A DNA stretch of 64,000 bases from Clostridiales bacterium (GTDB lineage Bacteria > Bacillota > Clostridia > Oscillospirales > Acutalibacteraceae): positions 558,001-622,000 of the forward strand of contig JAGZMM010000001.1 of NCBI GenBank assembly GCA_018364155.1, given 5' to 3'. Shown here in pieces: positions 61,158-64,000 of this stretch (position 1 is the stretch's first letter; the number at the start of each line of letters is the position of its first letter). Below the pieces are notes generated by a model. It had not been told where the DNA came from. It was given only the letters and a program-made list of their open reading frames with translations, and did not search any database. Made by a program: the position numbers and the translations under genes.

Positions 61158-61332
61158 CGGAAAAGGCCCCTGTGAGCCGTGGGTTTTTACCGGGGCGGCG
61201 AACAGGGGATCCGGGCCTGATTTCTCTGTGTATGTAGCAAACGGGCCGGGAGAAGCCGAATGCGTATCCTGCGGCGATTATCCCATTTTTCACTGAGAAA
61301 GGAGCGCGCGCTAAAAACGCGCGGCAGCAGAC
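61158..61332 (+). other. Long uxaC leader with GC-rich stems and a hairpin between SD and start
   Basis: A leader of about 175 bases with complementary blocks (CCCCTGT near 61167 and ACAGGGG near 61202; GGCCC near 61164 and GGGCC near 61213). AAGGAG ends at 61304. Then CGCGCG-CTAAAAA-CGCGCG (61305-61323) forms a hairpin, leaving nine bases (61324-61332) to the ATG at 61333. Without the hairpin the spacing would be 28 bases, too long for normal initiation. Confidence 0.55.
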
Positions 61333-62766
61333 ATGAAGAATTTTATGGATCAGGACTTTCTTTTGGAAAGCGAGACAGCCAGGCATCTGTACCACGACTA
61401 TGCTGCCAAAATGCCGATCGTGGACTATCACTGTCACATTTCTCCCAGGGAGATTTACGAAGACCGGCGGTTTGACGATCTGGCTCAGGTATGGCTGGGC
61501 GGAAAGCAGGCTGACGGCTCTTATTTTGGTGACCATTACAAGTGGCGCGTCATGCGCTCAAACGGGGTCAGTGAGGATTATGTGTCCGGGGAACAGGACA
61601 GCTATCAGCGATTTTTAAAGTTTGTAGAAGCGCTGGAGCTGGCCGTTGGCAATCCCATGTACCACTGGTGCAACCTGGAGCTGCGCCGTTTCTTCGGATA
61701 CGAGGGCCATTTGAGCCTGGATACCGCCAAAGAGGTCTGGGACCTGTGCAACGACAAGCTGCGCCATGACCCCGACCTTACGGTGCGCGGCATCATAAGA
61801 AAGGCAAACGTAGCGTTCATCGGCACCACCGACGACCCGGTGGATTCCCTGGAGTGGCACGAAAAAATTGCGGCGGATCCCACCATATCCTTCCAGGTCT
61901 GCCCCTCCTTCCGCCCAGACAAGGCGATCAATATCCATAAGCCCGGCTTTACCGCCTATGTAAAGGAGCTTGCGAAAAGCGTGGGCAAGGAACATCTTGC
62001 CAGCGTGGAAGAGGTGTGCGGCGCGCTGGTGGAACGGCTGGAATTCTTTAAAAAGAGAGGTTGCCGGGCCAGCGACCACGGACTTGACTATGTGATGTAC
62101 CGCCCCTGCTCCATGGAGGAGGCGGACGCCGCCTACCAGAAGGCGCTGCGCGGAGAAACGCTCACCGTCGAAGAAGCGGAGGGCTATCAGACCACGATTC
62201 TCCTTTGCCTGGCAAAGGCTTACCATCGGCTGGACGTGGTCATGCAGATTCATTACAATGCCATCCGCAACACCAACACCCGCATGTTCCGGCAGATGGG
62301 GCCGGATACTGGGTTTGACTGCATGAACGCCATCAGCTGCGCTCCTGCCCTTTACGCGTTCCTGGACGCGCTGGAACAGACCGGCGAGCTGCCCCGCACC
62401 ATCCTCTACAGCCTCAACCCCAACGAGGACGCATTGCTGGACACCATGTTGGGCGCGTTCCAGGGCACCGATGTGCCCGGCAAGATCCAGCACGGTTCCG
62501 CCTGGTGGTTCAACGATCACAAGGAGGGCATGGAGCAGCAGATGAAATCGCTGGCAAACCTGAGTCTGCTGGGCAATTTCGTGGGGATGCTCACCGATTC
62601 CCGTTCCTTCCTCTCTTATCCCCGCTTTGAATATTTCCGCCGGATTCTGTGCAACCTGCTGGGCGGCTGGGTAGAAAACGGGGAATATCCCAACGACGAG
62701 CGCGCGCTCAAACGGATTGTGGAAGGCGTGTGCTATCAAAACGCTGCGCGCTACTTTCAGCTGTAA
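61333..62766 (+). CDS. uxaC: Glucuronate/galacturonate isomerase
   Basis: Converts D-galacturonate to D-tagaturonate and D-glucuronate to D-fructuronate. The 477-residue protein is of normal length. The metal-site segment MPIVDYHCHISPREIYED and the conserved VWLGG..GDHYKWRVMRSNGV, KWR and GSAWWFNDHKEGMEQQM regions are typical of the uronate isomerase family. A stop codon at 61312-61314 in the same frame forces the ATG at 61333. It is followed by uxaB, 120 bp downstream. Confidence 0.95.
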   Translation: MKNFMDQDFLLESETARHLYHDYAAKMPIVDYHCHISPREIYEDRRFDDLAQVWLGGKQADGSYFGDHYKWRVMRSNGVSEDYVSGEQDSYQRFLKFVEALELAVGNPMYHWCNLELRRFFGYEGHLSLDTAKEVWDLCNDKLRHDPDLTVRGIIRKANVAFIGTTDDPVDSLEWHEKIAADPTISFQVCPSFRPDKAINIHKPGFTAYVKELAKSVGKEHLASVEEVCGALVERLEFFKKRGCRASDHGLDYVMYRPCSMEEADAAYQKALRGETLTVEEAEGYQTTILLCLAKAYHRLDVVMQIHYNAIRNTNTRMFRQMGPDTGFDCMNAISCAPALYAFLDALEQTGELPRTILYSLNPNEDALLDTMLGAFQGTDVPGKIQHGSAWWFNDHKEGMEQQMKSLANLSLLGNFVGMLTDSRSFLSYPRFEYFRRILCNLLGGWVENGEYPNDERALKRIVEGVCYQNAARYFQL

Positions 62767-62886
62767 AAAACGGCTGGGCAAAGGTGCCAAGCCGCCAGGC
62801 GATATGAGCCTATCTCCCCTTTTAGACGGGCCGGCCCTTTTTGGGGCCGAGCCTGGAAATCCATATAAAATCGTGAGGCGAATGAG

Positions 62887-64000
62887 ATGAATCTGCTCAA
62901 TTACCAAACTCTAAAGGACCAGGGTTACGACGGGTATCTGCTCAAGGATGCGCCTGAACGGGTGCTGCAGTTCGGCGAGGGAAATTTCCTGCGGGCTTTT
63001 GTGGACTGCTTTATCGACCAGATGAACGAAAAAGCAGGCTTTGACGGCAAAGTGGTGCTAGTTCAGCCCATTGCGCCGGGTCTGGCGAAGCTCATCAACG
63101 ATCAGGAGGGGCTTTATACCCTGTTCCTGCGGGGGCAGGAGAACCAAGAGGCGGTCAACCGCAAACGGGTCATCTCCTGCGTGTCCCGCTGTCTCAATCC
63201 CTATGAGGAATACCAAGCCGTGCTCGACTGCGCCAAAAACCCGGATTTGCGCTTTCTGGTGTCCAACACCACTGAGGCGGGCATTGTGTTCGATCCTGCC
63301 TGCAAGGCGGACGACGCGCCGCCATCCAGCTTTCCGGGCAAGCTGACTGCGTTTCTCTACGAGCGGTTTCAGCTGGGGCTTCCCGGGTTTATCATCCTCT
63401 CCTGCGAGCTCATCGACCACAACGGCGAGGAACTGAAAAAGTGCGTCAAGCAGTATGTGGACCTTTGGGGGCTGGGCGAGGCGTTTGCCAAGTGGGTGGA
63501 AACGGAGAACACCTTCTGCTCCACTCTGGTGGACCGCATCGTTACCGGTTATCCCCGCAGCGAGGCACAAGACATCTGCCAAGAGCTGGGCTACCAGGAC
63601 AATCTGCTGGATACCGGCGAAGTGTTCGGCCTGTGGGTGATTGAGGGGCCCCAGTCCATCAAGGACGAGCTGCCCTTTGAGAAGGCGAAGCTGCCCATCC
63701 TGGTGGTGGACGACCATACGCCCTATAAGCAGCGCAAGGTTCGGATTTTAAACGGCGCGCATACCTCAATGGTGCTGGGTGCTTATCTGGCGGGGCAGGA
63801 CATTGTGCGTTCCTGCATGGAGGACTCGGTGATTCACGGCTTTATGAACAAAACCATTTATGACGAAATCATCCCCACCCTCGACCTGCCCAAAAACGAG
63901 CTTACCGATTTTGCCGCTGCTGTCACCGAACGGTTCCAAAACCCGTATATCGACCACAGCTTGCTTTCCATCTCCCTTAACTCCACCTCCAAGTGGAAAG
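62887..64000 (+). CDS. uxaB: Tagaturonate reductase (altronate oxidoreductase), N-terminal part
   Basis: Reduces tagaturonate to D-altronate with NADH. Some 371 residues are visible before the window ends; the gene has no stop within it. The sequence starts MNLLNYQTLKDQGYDGYLLK, has VLQFGEGNFLRAFVDCFIDQM (cofactor fold of mannitol-dehydrogenase family) and a later VRILNGAHTSMVLGAYLAGQ motif. GTGAGG precedes the ATG. It stands directly after uxaC, so the product of one is the substrate of the other. UxuB (fructuronate reductase) is a related alternative, but the sequence fits UxaB better. Confidence 0.9.
   Translation, partial: MNLLNYQTLKDQGYDGYLLKDAPERVLQFGEGNFLRAFVDCFIDQMNEKAGFDGKVVLVQPIAPGLAKLINDQEGLYTLFLRGQENQEAVNRKRVISCVSRCLNPYEEYQAVLDCAKNPDLRFLVSNTTEAGIVFDPACKADDAPPSSFPGKLTAFLYERFQLGLPGFIILSCELIDHNGEELKKCVKQYVDLWGLGEAFAKWVETENTFCSTLVDRIVTGYPRSEAQDICQELGYQDNLLDTGEVFGLWVIEGPQSIKDELPFEKAKLPILVVDDHTPYKQRKVRILNGAHTSMVLGAYLAGQDIVRSCMEDSVIHGFMNKTIYDEIIPTLDLPKNELTDFAAAVTERFQNPYIDHSLLSISLNSTSKWK

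Noticed and set aside
61260..61475. 71-codon ORF across the uxaC start, possible leader peptide
   Set aside because: It overlaps the real uxaC start in another frame, and no regulatory codon run is visible.

Overview
This 64 kb window reads as chromosomal DNA of a spore-forming anaerobe of the Clostridia, probably Oscillospiraceae/Ruminococcaceae-like and fibre-degrading. The evidence is a spoIIGA-sigE-sigG cluster, an A/V-type ATPase operon, GatCAB preceded by a T-box leader, the ACT/PFL (DUF711) pair, and pectin and uronate catabolism. Most promoters fit a vegetative -35/17 bp/-10 pattern and the DNA is fairly GC-rich. The genus is an inference; there is no rRNA gene in the window.

Layout. 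0-4.3 kb (minus strand) is a fructose PTS operon (fruR-fruK-fruA-ptsH-ptsI, ptsI cut by the window edge). 4.4-9.2 kb holds a polysaccharide flippase and a two-GGDEF/EAL c-di-GMP protein. 9.4-14.2 kb holds a MarR regulator with a fused MacB-like ABC protein, an unknown protein and an SLC13/ArsB-type permease. 14.2-20.6 kb holds rlmD and a five-gene nickel/peptide ABC importer. 20.7-24.4 kb is gatCAB under a T-box. 24.4-31.3 kb holds a membrane protein, pyrE, a heterodimeric ABC exporter, a cell-wall amidase and an acetyltransferase.

31.4-36.2 kb is the most accessory-looking stretch. It contains a ComEA-like protein, an HTH protein divergent from an atypical membrane-anchored kinase, a membrane-anchored Big/OB-fold protein, a degenerate serine-recombinase-like protein, an unknown protein, four tandem ~95 bp repeat units, and tRNA-Leu(UAA). 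36.3-38 kb is the ACT/DUF711 pair. 38-47 kb is the complete V/A-ATPase operon in the order G-C-I-K-F-E-A-B-D. 47-50.3 kb holds a DUF378 protein and spoIIGA-sigE-sigG. 50.4-51.4 kb is an AT-richer GT14 glycosyltransferase that looks acquired.

51.4-64 kb is a pectin/uronate region. It holds a gluconate-5-dehydrogenase-type SDR, a CLC antiporter of the fluoride type, two cytoplasmic GH28 hydrolases, a GntR/FCD regulator, a three-gene FAD oxidoreductase set (two flavoproteins plus DUF1667), uxaC, and uxaB (cut by the window end). The likely flow is oligogalacturonides, cleaved inside the cell by GH28, then galacturonate to tagaturonate (UxaC) to altronate (UxaB), with the GntR protein as the probable regulator.

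No CRISPR array, insertion sequence, prophage or rRNA operon was seen. The strongest leads are the HTH/atypical-kinase neighbourhood, the tandem repeats beside tRNA-Leu, the FAD/DUF1667 trio inside a pectin locus, the HPr lacking Ser46, and a hairpin lying exactly between the uxaC Shine-Dalgarno and its start codon.
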